Shown: positions 25,869 to 34,061 of the stretch, piece after piece | How positions within the stretch are numbered: the stretch's first letter is position 1 | Layout: each line of letters opens with the position of its first letter | From: Devosia limi DSM 17137 | Lineage (GTDB): Bacteria; Pseudomonadota; Alphaproteobacteria; Rhizobiales; Devosiaceae | Length of the DNA stretch: 64,000 nt | Reading direction: 5' to 3' | Assembly: GCF_900128975.1 (NCBI RefSeq) | Contig: NZ_FQVC01000011.1 | Span: 1-64,000, forward strand | Translations under genes and position numbers: made by a program | Notes under the pieces: generated by a model | Seen by the model: only the letters and a program-made list of their open reading frames with translations | What the model was told of the DNA's origin: nothing | Databases searched by the model: none

Positions 25869-26540
25869 ATGAAGACGATCACCACAAGCGCTGTTGTCGC
25901 GCTCATGACCGCCTCGCTCGGCCTCGTTGCCGCTGCCCCAGCAATGGCGCAACAGGCTCCCGCCCAGACTCAGTCCGTGCAGAAGGGCAATGGCCCCGAC
26001 CGTGGCTTCCGTCATGATCGCGGCGATCACGCGGGTCCGGGCCGCATTGGCGGCGGTGGCCAGCTCGGCGGTCTCCTGCAGTTCGGCCGCAGCGCCGAAG
26101 CCATCGAGGTCGCGTTGGTCCGTCTCTCCCACCAGATCGAGATGACGCCCGAGCAGACCACCCTGTTCGACGCCCTCAAGACCGCCAGCCTCGCCGCCCA
26201 GGCCGATTTTGCCGCTGCCATCGAAGCCGTGCTGCCCAAGCCGGCCGCCGCTGCAGCCGCAACCGCTGAGCGGCCCGGCTTTACCGATCGCCTCGACATG
26301 CGGATCGCCGTGGAAAGCGCCCATGTCGCCGCCCTCACGGCCGTCCAGCCTGCTTTGACGGCCTTCTTCGATAGCCTGACGCCCGAGCAGCAGGCCCAGT
26401 TGACGCCGCAGCGCGGCGAACGCCGGGGTTCCGGCATGGCTGGGCACGGCAAGGGCGGCATGCGCCATCATGGTCCCGCCAGCGCCCCGCAGGGCCAGTT
26501 GCCCGCGCCCGGCGCTCCGGGTGCAGCGCCCCAGGGCTAA
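25869..26540 (+). CDS. Periplasmic LTXXQ (Spy/CpxP-like) protein
   Basis: 223 residues. A signal peptide ending near MAQQAPAQ is followed by a helical body with the LTXXQ-type motifs (VRLSHQIEMTPEQTTLFDAL, then FFDSLTPEQQAQLTPQR) seen in Spy/CpxP proteins. Those act as periplasmic chaperones or envelope-stress regulators. Both termini are low-complexity (Gln/Gly-rich and Pro/Gly/Ala-rich). The ATG at 25869 has AAGGA upstream; the frame extending to 25680 lies opposite the GNAT gene. The role here is inferred from the family. Confidence 0.82.
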   Translation: MKTITTSAVVALMTASLGLVAAAPAMAQQAPAQTQSVQKGNGPDRGFRHDRGDHAGPGRIGGGGQLGGLLQFGRSAEAIEVALVRLSHQIEMTPEQTTLFDALKTASLAAQADFAAAIEAVLPKPAAAAAATAERPGFTDRLDMRIAVESAHVAALTAVQPALTAFFDSLTPEQQAQLTPQRGERRGSGMAGHGKGGMRHHGPASAPQGQLPAPGAPGAAPQG

Positions 26541-26705
26541 CCAATACGCGCACCGGCCTTTGGCATCCTTCACCGAGGGCCGGACTGGCGGCGCGCGGCA
26601 AGCCGCAATGCCGATGCGCCCCGGCAAACTCCGGCCCTCAACGGCTGGGGTTTGCTTTTGTGCAGCCATGATTTACCAATCACTTTCCTCGATTGGATCA
26701 ATCCC

Positions 26706-27938
26706 ATGACCGCTCTGCCGCTCGACCCCGCTCGTATTCGTGCCCATTTCCCGGCTTTCGATGAGCCTTCGCTGCGCGGCCAGGCCTTTTTTGAGAATGC
26801 CGGCGGCTCCTACACCGCCCGCCCGGTCCTCGATAAGCTCGACCACTTCTATCGCGCCACCAAGGTGCAGCCCTATGGCGTCTACCCGGCCTCGATTGCC
26901 GCCGGCGAGGCCATGGACCTCAGCTTCGAGCGCATCGCCGCCGCCCTCAACGTGTCAGCCGACTGGATTCATTTCGGCCCATCGTCCTCGGCCAATACCT
27001 ATGTGCTGGGCAATGCCTTTGCCGGTTGGCTGAAGCAGGGCGATGCCGTCATCGTCACCAATCAGGATCACGAGGCCAATACCGGCGCCTGGCGCCGCCT
27101 CGCCCATCGCGGCATCGAGGTGCGCGAATGGCGCGTCGATAGCCAGACCGGCCGCCTGTCGCTCGACGCGCTCGATGCCCTGCTCGACCCCAAGGTGCGC
27201 CTGATCGCAGCGCCGCACTGCTCCAATATCATCGGCGAGATCAACCCGATTGCCGATATCGCTGCCCGGGCCCGTGCCATTGGTGCCGTCACCGCCATCG
27301 ATGGCGTCAGCTATGCGCCCCATGGCCTGCCCGACCTCGCCGCGCTTGGCGCCGATATCTATTTCTTCTCGGCCTACAAGGTCTATGGCCCCCACCAGGG
27401 CATCATGGCCGTGCGCCCGTCCCTCGCGATGGAACTGCCCAATCAGGGCCATTACTTCAATGACACCAAACCGCGCTATCGCCTGACCCCGGCCGGTCCC
27501 GACCACGCCCAGATCGCCGCCTCGTCCGGCATTGTCGATTATCTGGAAACTGTCGCTGCGCTGGCCGATCCCACGATCATCGGCCCCGATCCCTATCGCC
27601 GCGCCCACGCCGCCATGCGGGCCCAGGAAACCGCGCTGGCCGCGCCGCTGCTCACCTATCTGCGCCACAAGAATTCGGTCCGCATCATCGGCCCCGACGA
27701 TGCCGGCCTGCGCGCCCCCACCATTTCCCTGGCCCTCGACGAGCCCGGCGCCGTCGTCGCCGCGCGTCTCGCCCGTCACGGCGTCATGGCCAGCGGCGGC
27801 AATTTCTATGCTGTCCGCCTGCTCGAAGCCCTCGGCATCGCTCCCGAGCACGGCGTGCTGCGCCTGTCCTTCGTCCACTACACGACGCCCGAGGAAATCC
27901 GCCAGCTGATGACCGCGCTCGACGCCGAGCTGAGGTAA
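26706..27938 (+). CDS. Class V aminotransferase (cysteine desulfurase-like)
   Basis: 410 residues. PLP enzyme of the aminotransferase V family: FFENAGGSYTARPVLDKL near the N-terminus, IHFGPSSSANTYVLGNAF for cofactor binding, AIDGVSYAPHGLPDL with the cofactor Asp, and the probable Schiff-base Lys in FFSAYKVYGPHQGIMAV. The catalytic Cys loop of true IscS/SufS proteins is not evident, so it may act on another amino acid or act as a lyase. The ATG at 26706 was chosen from the family N-terminus. The EamA transporter gene starts 60 bp downstream and may be co-transcribed. Confidence 0.87.
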   Translation: MTALPLDPARIRAHFPAFDEPSLRGQAFFENAGGSYTARPVLDKLDHFYRATKVQPYGVYPASIAAGEAMDLSFERIAAALNVSADWIHFGPSSSANTYVLGNAFAGWLKQGDAVIVTNQDHEANTGAWRRLAHRGIEVREWRVDSQTGRLSLDALDALLDPKVRLIAAPHCSNIIGEINPIADIAARARAIGAVTAIDGVSYAPHGLPDLAALGADIYFFSAYKVYGPHQGIMAVRPSLAMELPNQGHYFNDTKPRYRLTPAGPDHAQIAASSGIVDYLETVAALADPTIIGPDPYRRAHAAMRAQETALAAPLLTYLRHKNSVRIIGPDDAGLRAPTISLALDEPGAVVAARLARHGVMASGGNFYAVRLLEALGIAPEHGVLRLSFVHYTTPEEIRQLMTALDAELR

Positions 27939-27998
27939 TCTACGCGGCCGCCCGGCCGTCATATCGCCATCCCCACGCCCCGCCACTGAAAGCCCTCG

Positions 27999-28904
27999 AT
28001 GCCCCGTCCCGTCGCCACAATGCTGCTTGTCGTCTGCACCATGCTCTGGGGCCTGGCCTTCATCGCCCAGAAAACCGCCATGGATTCCATGGGGCCGCTG
28101 AGTTTTGCCGGCATTCGCTACATTATCGGCGGCCTGCTGATCCTGCCGCTGGCCTTGTTTGAACGTCGCCGCAAGAACGTTCAGCTCACGCGCCAGCAGT
28201 GGATGCTGATCGGCCTCATGTCGCTGGTTTTCTTCCTCGGCTCGGCCCTTCAGCAGATCGGTCTCGGCACCACCACGGTCACCAATGCTGGGTTCCTGAC
28301 CGGGCTCTATGTGCTGTTCGTTCCCGCCATTGCGCTGTTCGCCTTCCGCATCCAGCCCCACCCCATCATCTGGGTCGGCGTGCCGCTGGCATTGGTCGGC
28401 ATTTTCTTCCTCAATGGCGGCGGCTTTGACAGCTTCAATGCCGGCGACGGGCTTGTCGTCTCCAGCGCTGTGTTCTGGGCCATGCATGTGCTGCTGCTGG
28501 GCTTTATCGCCCGCACCACCGGCCTGCCGATTTTCGTATCCTCGGTCAGCTTTCTGGCCGCCGGCGTCCTGGCCTTCGCTCTTGGCCTGATCTTCGAGGG
28601 CCCCACCCTGGCCGGCATCGTCGATGCCTGGCTGCCCATTGCCTATTCGGCGGTGATGTCCACCGCCATCGCCTTCACGCTGCAGGCCGTCGCGCAACAA
28701 TATGTGCCTGCGGCCAATGCGGCGATCATCCTCTCGGCCGAAAGCCTTTTCGCCGCATTGGGGGGCGCGCTGCTGCTGGGTGAACGCCTGCCGCCAATCG
28801 GCTATGCCGGCGCTGCCCTGCTGTTCGGCGCCATCATACTGGTCGAAGCCGTCCCGCCCCTGCTGGAGCGGCGCGCCCGCCGGCAGACTGCCTATTTGGT
28901 GTAG
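27999..28904 (+). CDS. EamA/DMT-family transporter
   Basis: 301 residues with ten predicted membrane helices in two EamA repeats. The first starts ATMLLVVCTMLWGLAFIAQK and the second near VVSSAVFWAMHVLLLGFIAR, with AAIILSAESLFAALGGALLL in the last part. Such proteins export metabolites or amino acids; the substrate is unknown. Its 3' end overlaps by 13 bp the 3' end of the DUF2147 gene on the other strand. Confidence 0.9.
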   Translation: MPRPVATMLLVVCTMLWGLAFIAQKTAMDSMGPLSFAGIRYIIGGLLILPLALFERRRKNVQLTRQQWMLIGLMSLVFFLGSALQQIGLGTTTVTNAGFLTGLYVLFVPAIALFAFRIQPHPIIWVGVPLALVGIFFLNGGGFDSFNAGDGLVVSSAVFWAMHVLLLGFIARTTGLPIFVSSVSFLAAGVLAFALGLIFEGPTLAGIVDAWLPIAYSAVMSTAIAFTLQAVAQQYVPAANAAIILSAESLFAALGGALLLGERLPPIGYAGAALLFGAIILVEAVPPLLERRARRQTAYLV

Positions 28905-29287
28905 CGATAGAGCTGGAAGGTCTTGCAGATCACCGCGAGGAAACACCCCTGCAGGGCCAGCTGGTCTTGCCCCACCTGGGTGATGGTCCCTGCCGCCTTG
29001 TGCCCATACAGGTTCAGCGTGCCCTTCCAGCGGCCGGGCGCCACCGGGGTCGCGCCTTCCAGCAGCATGGTGTTGAGATAGGGCAGGTTCTCGGCATTGT
29101 CGGCGCCATTGCCCAACCAGATCAGCTCGGCGCAAAGCTGGGTGCCGTCACCGCAGAAATTGATGTCATAGCGGGAGTCGCGATATTCGATTTCCCAGAT
29201 GCCCTCGGGACCACCGGCAGCCATGCTCGGCAGCACGCTTGCCGCCATCAATGCCGTAGCGGCCAGAGCCCGTACTATCGTTTTCAT
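28892..29287 (-). CDS. DUF2147-family secreted protein
   Basis: 131 residues. The signal peptide MKTIVRALAATALMAASVLP is followed by a small beta-rich domain with GIWEIEYRDSRYDINFCG, CAELIWLGNG and the ending QGCFLAVICKTFQLYRY, consistent with DUF2147 proteins. Four Cys could form disulfides. The ATG at 29287 has GGAG upstream and is preferred over a GTG at 29299. Confidence 0.75.
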   Translation of the reverse strand: MKTIVRALAATALMAASVLPSMAAGGPEGIWEIEYRDSRYDINFCGDGTQLCAELIWLGNGADNAENLPYLNTMLLEGATPVAPGRWKGTLNLYGHKAAGTITQVGQDQLALQGCFLAVICKTFQLYRYTK

Positions 29288-29396
29288 CACCGTCTCCACG
29301 CAAAATACTATGGCCTGAGATTGCCCTGTTCAAACTGAACCGTGGCTGAACATAGTCTGTCATCGTGGCGTCATGCGAGCCTCATAGGATCACAGA

Positions 29397-29544
29397 GGTC
29401 AAACGCTTCCCCAGGCGGCTTGACCCTCGGCCCAGCCCCGCGTTCCCCAAACGCCGCGCTGCGCCTTCGGAGAGCCCGGCCGCAAACCCCGGCTCTCCCC
29501 GCCGACCGCTCGGCATCTGGCCGCCCCCGGGCGGCCTCTTTTTT
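29397..29544 (+). ncRNA. Candidate structured small RNA
   Basis: About 148 nt with four consecutive hairpins: GGTCAA/TTGACC (29397-29425) with a TTCCCCAG loop, GCGTT/AACGC (29440-29454) with a CCCCA loop, GAGAGCC/GGCTCTC (29470-29497) with a CAAACCCC loop end, and an intrinsic terminator GGCCGCCC..GGGCGGCC (29519-29536) followed by TCTTTTTT. C-rich loops plus a terminator with no ORF in front suggest an independent small RNA. No family recognised and no clear promoter placed. Confidence 0.5.
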
Positions 29545-29608
29545 GCCCGCACATCCATCCATTCCCGTTCATCGCGGCCCGCCCACTGTCGTCATCCCCA
29601 CCAACGCC

Positions 29609-29638
29609 GTCATCCCGGCGAAAGCCGGGATCCAGTTT
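29609..29638. repeat. Dispersed palindromic repeat, copy 5
   Basis: Full-length copy of the element at 7445. Confidence 0.8.
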
Positions 29639-29680
29639 ACCTCCGCCTCAGTGCCCCCACGTCCCAACCAAACCACCGGG

Positions 29681-29760
29681 CTGTCCACGGGCTTGACCCG
29701 TGGACCTCTCACCACTTGCGCCGCACTGCGAGTGGCCCGCGGGTCAAGCCCGCGGGCAGC
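29681..29760. repeat. GGGCTTGACCCG-type palindrome pair
   Basis: GTCCACGGG-CTTGA-CCCGTGGAC (29683-29705) with an inverted partner CCCGCGGGTCAAGCCCGCGG at about 29737-29757. Confidence 0.75.
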
Positions 29761-29803
29761 CCAGTGAATGCTTCAACGGTTGCGCTCGCAAACACCCACC
29801 GCC

Positions 29804-29833
29804 GTCATCCCGGCGAAAGCCGGGATCCAGTTT
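29804..29833. repeat. Dispersed palindromic repeat, copy 6
   Basis: Full-length copy of the element at 7445, 195 bp from copy 5. Confidence 0.8.
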
Positions 29834-29872
29834 GCCTTCCCCTCAACGTCCCCACACCCCAACAAAACCACC

Positions 29873-29945
29873 GGGCTGTCCACGGGCTTTGACCCGTGGA
29901 CCTCTCACCACTTGCGCCGGGCAAGCGCCTACCGGGTCACGCCCG
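29873..29945. repeat. GGGCTTGACCCG-type palindrome, second copy
   Basis: Repeats the block at 29681 with one extra T (GGGCTTTGACCC) and a decayed inverted partner. Confidence 0.7.
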
Positions 29946-29963
29946 CGCCCACAGCGTGGCCCC

Positions 29964-30416
29964 CTAGCCCCGCTCCATCGCCACCGTCTCCACCGGCGTG
30001 CCCATTTCCGTCCCCGCACTTACCCCAGTCTCCCGCCAGCCGCGCCGCGCATAAAATGCCCGCGCCCGCATGTTAAACCCCCGCACCTCCAGCCGCCGCG
30101 TCCCCGCCGCCTCGGCCCGCGCCATCAATTGCGCTCCGACCCCGCTCCCCCAGGCATCGCTGCTCACGTGAATGGCGTGCAGATAATCCCCCTCGATATG
30201 GCTCATCCCCACAATCCGCCCGTCGCGCACCCCTACATCGATGTCGCGCCAGCAGGCTTCCACATAGCCCTTGGCCGGCCTCTCGGCTGCAAACCGCGCC
30301 CGCCCGGCCGCATCCACATGCGGCCCCCAATTCTCCACCCACGACTGCTCCAGCAGCGCCACCAGCTCGCCAATCTCGTCCTCACCCATCCGCCGGATTT
30401 CCACGCTCGCGCCCAT
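29964..30416 (-). CDS. GNAT-family N-acetyltransferase
   Basis: 150 residues. The acetyl-CoA loop is SSDAWGSGVGAQLMARAEA, and the family ending RGFNMRARAFYARRGWRETG is clear. Substrate unknown. The ATG at 30416 has GAGGGCG upstream and is preferred to a codon at 30437. Divergent from tdk. Confidence 0.87.
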   Translation of the reverse strand: MGASVEIRRMGEDEIGELVALLEQSWVENWGPHVDAAGRARFAAERPAKGYVEACWRDIDVGVRDGRIVGMSHIEGDYLHAIHVSSDAWGSGVGAQLMARAEAAGTRRLEVRGFNMRARAFYARRGWRETGVSAGTEMGTPVETVAMERG

Positions 30417-30533
30417 CGTCGCCCTCTTCACTCGCAATCAGCTGTTGAACACGCCGCGCAGGGCTTCTAGCCTCCCGCGCAAGCGTCTATTGCCTTGGAT
30501 CCCCACCGCCGCAAACGCGAGACCGCGCCGCCA

Positions 30534-31127
30534 ATGGCCAAGCTGTATTTCTCCTATGCCGCGATGAATGCCGGCAAGTCGACCCTGCTATTGCAGGCGG
30601 CCTACAATTACCGCGAAAGCGGCATGCGCCCGCTGCTGTTCACCTCATCGCTTTATGCCGAGAACGGCGTCGGTCTCATCTCCTCGCGCATCGGCATTTC
30701 CGAAGCCGCCGAGCTCTATGGCGCCGATGATGATCTCTATCAGGCCGTGCGCAGGCATATGGACGAAGCCAAGGTCGATTGCGTCTTTGTCGATGAAGCC
30801 CAATTCCTCACCGCCGATCAGGTCTGGCAATTGGCCCGCGTCAGCGACCGGCTGAAGGTGCCGGTCATGTGCTTTGGCCTGCGGACCGATTTCCAGGGCC
30901 ATTTATTCCCCGGCTCCGCCGAACTGCTTGCCATTGCCGATGTGCTGCGGGAAATTCGCACCATCTGTTCGTGCGGCTCCAAGGCCACCATGGTCGTGCG
31001 CCAGGGCATGGACGGCCGCGTGCTCACCGATGGCGATCAGGTCTCCATCGAAAAGTCTGTCTACATCTCGCTGTGCCGCAAGCACTGGGAAGAAGCTGTT
31101 GGCCGCTGGCCGGTGAAAGGACCCTAA
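30534..31127 (+). CDS. tdk: Thymidine kinase
   Basis: 197 residues, type II (tetrameric) thymidine kinase. P-loop SYAAMNAGKSTLLLQ, the catalytic Glu in VFVDEAQFLTADQVW, the lasso-loop/zinc ribbon with Cys in TICSCGSKATMV and a further Cys near SLCRKHW. It salvages thymidine by phosphorylation with ATP. The ATG at 30534 gives the family N-terminus MAKLYFSYAAM. The stop TAA abuts the ATG of the next gene, so the two genes are co-transcribed. Confidence 0.95.
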   Translation: MAKLYFSYAAMNAGKSTLLLQAAYNYRESGMRPLLFTSSLYAENGVGLISSRIGISEAAELYGADDDLYQAVRRHMDEAKVDCVFVDEAQFLTADQVWQLARVSDRLKVPVMCFGLRTDFQGHLFPGSAELLAIADVLREIRTICSCGSKATMVVRQGMDGRVLTDGDQVSIEKSVYISLCRKHWEEAVGRWPVKGP

Positions 31128-31517
31128 ATGCATCAGGACCAGGACGAGCCCAGGGGCGCCCTCACCATCCGCACCCTGGCCATGCCCGCCGATACCAATC
31201 CGGCCGGCGACATCTTTGGTGGCTGGGTCCTGAGCCAGATGGACATTGCCGGCTCCATCGCCGCCGTCGAGCGCGTCCGGGGTCGCACCGTCACCGTGGC
31301 GGTCGAGGCCATGACCTTCATCGCCCCGGTCAAGGTCGGTGATGTGCTGTGCATCTACACCACGCTTGAACGCGTCGGCACCACCTCCATCACTGTCGCC
31401 ATGGAAGCCTGGGCCCGCCGCAATCGCCTCGCCGATCGCGTCAAGGTCACCGAGGGCCGCTTTGTCTATGTCTCCATCGGTGATGACGGCCAGAAGCGCC
31501 CGATCCCGCCGCTCTGA
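31128..31517 (+). CDS. Acyl-CoA thioesterase (YciA-like hotdog)
   Basis: 129 residues. Single hotdog domain: MPADTNPAGDIFGGWVLSQM carries the Asn/Asp active-site region of the ACOT/YciA group, followed by VAVEAMTFIAPVKVGDVLC. It hydrolyses acyl-CoA to free acid and CoA. It starts immediately after the tdk stop codon. Confidence 0.9.
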   Translation: MHQDQDEPRGALTIRTLAMPADTNPAGDIFGGWVLSQMDIAGSIAAVERVRGRTVTVAVEAMTFIAPVKVGDVLCIYTTLERVGTTSITVAMEAWARRNRLADRVKVTEGRFVYVSIGDDGQKRPIPPL

Positions 31518-31600
31518 TCGCGCACCCTCGTTCAGCAATCGTTCAGCAAGACCATGATGAATAGAAGCCAGGCCGCCAGACGGTTCACTGAGAGGTTCTC

Positions 31601-32305
31601 ATGCGTTTATTTCGCCTTGTCGTCGCTGCCGGCCTGACCATCCTGGCCGGCGCCACTGCGGCCTTTGCCGCGCCCGCCACCGCCACCAGCAATGTCAACC
31701 TGCGCTCCGGCCCCGGCACCAATTATGCCGTGGTGGGCACGCTGCGCACCGGCCAGAATGTCGAGGTCATCGAGTGTCAGGACAGCTGGTGCTTCATTGA
31801 GGATGGCAATCGTTCCGGCTGGGCCTCTTCGGCCTACCTGCAGCGCTTCAATAGTGGCGGCCCCTCGCGCCCCCAGCCCGGCCAGCCGGTTCCGTCCGAT
31901 CCCAGCCTGAATTTCGGCATCACCATCGGCCCCGATGGCAAGCCCTCGATCAATTTCGGCATCAACCAGCCCCAGGTGCAGCCGCCGCGTCCCGGCCCGG
32001 GCCCCGGTCCGAGGCCACCGCGTCCGCCGCGCCCGCAGCCCGTGCCGCCGCCGGTCGCCGAAGCCTGCTTCTATGCCGAGCCGAACTACCGCGGCGCCAG
32101 CTTCTGCCTGGAGGAAGGCGAGTCCATGGCCCGCCTGCCCCGCAACTGGAATGACCGTATCCGTTCGGTCGAAGTGCTGGGTGGCGCCACGGTCGATATC
32201 TGCGGCGATGCGAACTTCTACGGCGTCTGCCAGACCCTGGAGTCCAGCAGGTCGCGCCTTGCCAACCAGCTCGACCGGCGGATTTCCTCGCTCGAAGTCT
32301 ACTGA
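31601..32305 (+). CDS. Secreted SH3b plus beta/gamma-crystallin-like protein (paralogue 1)
   Basis: 234 residues. A signal peptide (to about residue 22) is followed by a bacterial SH3 domain (SNVNLRSGPGTNYAVVGTL, GWASSAYLQRF), then a linker with a Pro/Arg-rich stretch (residues 125-148). The C-terminal two-motif beta/gamma-crystallin-like domain reads ACFYAEPNYRGASFCLEEGE and ends DRRISSLEVY. SH3b domains of this kind usually bind the cell wall; crystallin motifs often bind calcium through N/D-N/D-x-x-S/T-S. It is the first of three adjacent paralogues, each with its own ribosome-binding site. Confidence 0.87.
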   Translation: MRLFRLVVAAGLTILAGATAAFAAPATATSNVNLRSGPGTNYAVVGTLRTGQNVEVIECQDSWCFIEDGNRSGWASSAYLQRFNSGGPSRPQPGQPVPSDPSLNFGITIGPDGKPSINFGINQPQVQPPRPGPGPGPRPPRPPRPQPVPPPVAEACFYAEPNYRGASFCLEEGESMARLPRNWNDRIRSVEVLGGATVDICGDANFYGVCQTLESSRSRLANQLDRRISSLEVY

Positions 32306-32343
32306 TCCAGTCGACCTCCGGCTGCCACGCATCCGGCATCCAT

Positions 32344-32373
32344 TGCCCTCGCCCGTCCGGCGGGGGCATTTTT
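32344..32373 (+). terminator. Terminator after SH3b paralogue 1
   Basis: TGCCCTCGCC pairs with GGCGGGGGCA (one G-T pair) around CGTCC, followed by TTTTT. Confidence 0.85.
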
Positions 32374-32499
32374 GTGACGCTTCCCCTGATTCCGGCGCCC
32401 TTCAGGAACTCTTTTCTCGCCGTTACCGTTTCTTCCTCAGCATCACCAGGAACAGTCGCCGCGCGATAGTTGATCCCCGCGAAAACAGGAGCCGAGACC

Positions 32500-33141
32500 A
32501 TGAAGCGCCAGACCCGCCGCACCCTGCTCAATGTCGCGACCGCCTTGGCCGTGGCTGCCACCGCAGCGCTGGTGCTCATGCCCGCGGCCCAGGCTGCCGC
32601 CGGCACCATCACCAGCAATGTCAATGTGCGCTCCGGCCCCGGCACCAGCTATCGCGTCGTCGATACCGCCATCCGCGGCACCCAGGTTGACGTGCGCCAA
32701 TGCGAGGGCAATTGGTGCTTTGTGCAAAAGCCCGGTCCCGATGGCTGGGTCTCCGCCAATTACCTCAGCACGGGCGGCCGCCCCGCCAATCCCACCCAGC
32801 CGGGCCTGTCCTTCGGCTTTCAGGTTGGCCCCAATGGCCCCACCATCAATTTCGGCAATAACCAGCGCCCGCCCATCGTAGTGCGGCCCGAGCCCAGCTA
32901 CAGCGAGGTGTGCTTTTATGATCGCACCCGCTTTCGCGGCGAGAGCAATTGCCTGACCAGCGGTGACAGCGTCCGCGATCTCGGCCGCTTCGCCGACCGC
33001 ATCTCGTCCATCGACAATCCCGATGGCCTGACCGTGCAGGTCTGCAGCGAGCGCAATTTCCGCAATTGCCGCACCTACACTTCCAGCGCCGCGTCGCTGG
33101 GTGACTTCGACGACTACATCGTCTCGGTCCGCGTCCGCTGA
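32500..33141 (+). CDS. Secreted SH3b plus beta/gamma-crystallin-like protein (paralogue 2)
   Basis: 213 residues from an ATG preceded by CAGGAG. Order of parts as in paralogue 1: signal peptide to about residue 34, SH3b (SNVNVRSGPGTSYRVVDTAI, DGWVSANYLST), a linker, and a C-terminal crystallin-like pair (EVCFYDRTRFRGESNCLTSG, ending DYIVSVRVR). The calcium-type motif ADRISS is present in the first half. The linker lacks the Pro/Arg run. Separate transcript, as a terminator precedes it. Confidence 0.87.
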   Translation: MKRQTRRTLLNVATALAVAATAALVLMPAAQAAAGTITSNVNVRSGPGTSYRVVDTAIRGTQVDVRQCEGNWCFVQKPGPDGWVSANYLSTGGRPANPTQPGLSFGFQVGPNGPTINFGNNQRPPIVVRPEPSYSEVCFYDRTRFRGESNCLTSGDSVRDLGRFADRISSIDNPDGLTVQVCSERNFRNCRTYTSSAASLGDFDDYIVSVRVR

Positions 33142-33299
33142 ACCGGCGTCGTCCGCTCCCCCCGGCGCGCCGGGGGCCTGCCCCAAAGGCGCCCCTTGGA
33201 AGCCGCCCGGCCCCGCGCTAGTCTGCCCATGTTGGACTAGCCCGCAAACCGGGCGCGCCTCCCGACGGAGCAGCGGCGCTCGTGGTATAGGAGAACCCG

Positions 33300-33872
33300 A
33301 TGTCGTTCTGGACCCGCGCCGTTTCCGTCGCTTTCGCCGCCCTCGCATTGCTCGCCATCACCCTGCCGCCCGCCGCCGCCAGCACGCCGGCCTGGAGCAC
33401 CAGCGATCTGACGCTGCGCCAGGGCCCCGGCCCCGCCTATCAGGTCACCGGCGCCATCCCCACCGATAGCCGCATCCGGGTGCATCGCTGCTCCCGGCTC
33501 TGGTGCCTGGTGGAAGCCCACGGCGCCAGGGGCTGGACCGGTCTCGCCCATATCAGCTTTGGCCAGGGTCCAAAGGGTCCGTTCGAGGGACCAAAACTGA
33601 ACTATGCCAGCGGCGGTCCCGGTCAGGTCTGCCTGTTTGAAGGCACCCATTACACTGGCGCCTCGATCTGTGCCGGCTCCGGCCAGGTCTTCCCCGACCT
33701 GCTGCTCTATGGCCGCGACAACCGCTATTCCTCGATCAGCGTCACCGGCAACGTCTCCGCCGCCGCCTGCCGCGACCGCAACCTCAAGAGCTATTGCGAA
33801 CGCATCACCGAAAGCCAGCCGGTCCTCGACAGCTTCCTCAACAACAACCTCTCCTCGCTCCGCGTCTACTGA
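33300..33872 (+). CDS. Secreted SH3b plus beta/gamma-crystallin-like protein (paralogue 3)
   Basis: 190 residues with AGGAG upstream of the ATG. Signal peptide to about residue 27, a more diverged SH3b (LTLRQGPGPAYQVTGAI, GWTGLAHISFG), then the crystallin-like pair (QVCLFEGTHYTGASICAGSG). Both calcium-type motifs are the best of the three: DNRYSS and NNNLSS. Seven Cys in the mature part suit periplasmic disulfides. A strong terminator follows. Confidence 0.87.
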   Translation: MSFWTRAVSVAFAALALLAITLPPAAASTPAWSTSDLTLRQGPGPAYQVTGAIPTDSRIRVHRCSRLWCLVEAHGARGWTGLAHISFGQGPKGPFEGPKLNYASGGPGQVCLFEGTHYTGASICAGSGQVFPDLLLYGRDNRYSSISVTGNVSAAACRDRNLKSYCERITESQPVLDSFLNNNLSSLRVY

Positions 33873-33884
33873 GCACCGAAGCAA

Positions 33885-33923
33885 AAACGCCTGCCCGGAC
33901 CTCCAGGCAGGCGTTTGCTTTTT
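33885..33923 (+). terminator. Terminator after SH3b paralogue 3
   Basis: AAACGCCTGCC pairs perfectly with GGCAGGCGTTT (11 bp) around a 10-nt loop; GCTTTTT follows. Confidence 0.9.
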
Positions 33924-33960
33924 CACGGGCCCACTGCACCACCGTCCCCACCCACCGAGC

Positions 33961-34042
33961 TGTCCCCGGGCTTGACCCGGGGACCACTCACCGCCAGTGC
34001 CGCATTGAGAATGGCCCACGGGTCAAGCCCCCGGGTAGCCAG
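33961..34042. repeat. GGGCTTGACCCG-type palindrome pair
   Basis: GTCCCCGGG-CTTGA-CCCGGGGAC (33962-33984) and an inverted partner GGGTCAAGCCCCCGGG near 34020-34035. Confidence 0.7.
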
Positions 34043-34061
34043 TGTCTTCTGAGAAATGCCC

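Larger units (their letters stand above)
29545..29963. other. Repeat-filled intergenic region
   Basis: About 420 bp with no convincing gene. It consists almost entirely of two tandem blocks, each holding one GTCATCCCGG repeat followed by one GGGCTTGACCCG-type palindrome and the text CTCTCACCACTTGCGCC, that is, a duplicated pair of repeat elements. Confidence 0.7.

Noticed and set aside
26955-29135. 726-codon frame on the minus strand
   Set aside because: It runs opposite the class V aminotransferase and the EamA gene and has a repetitive Gly/Gln/Asp composition typical of antisense frames.
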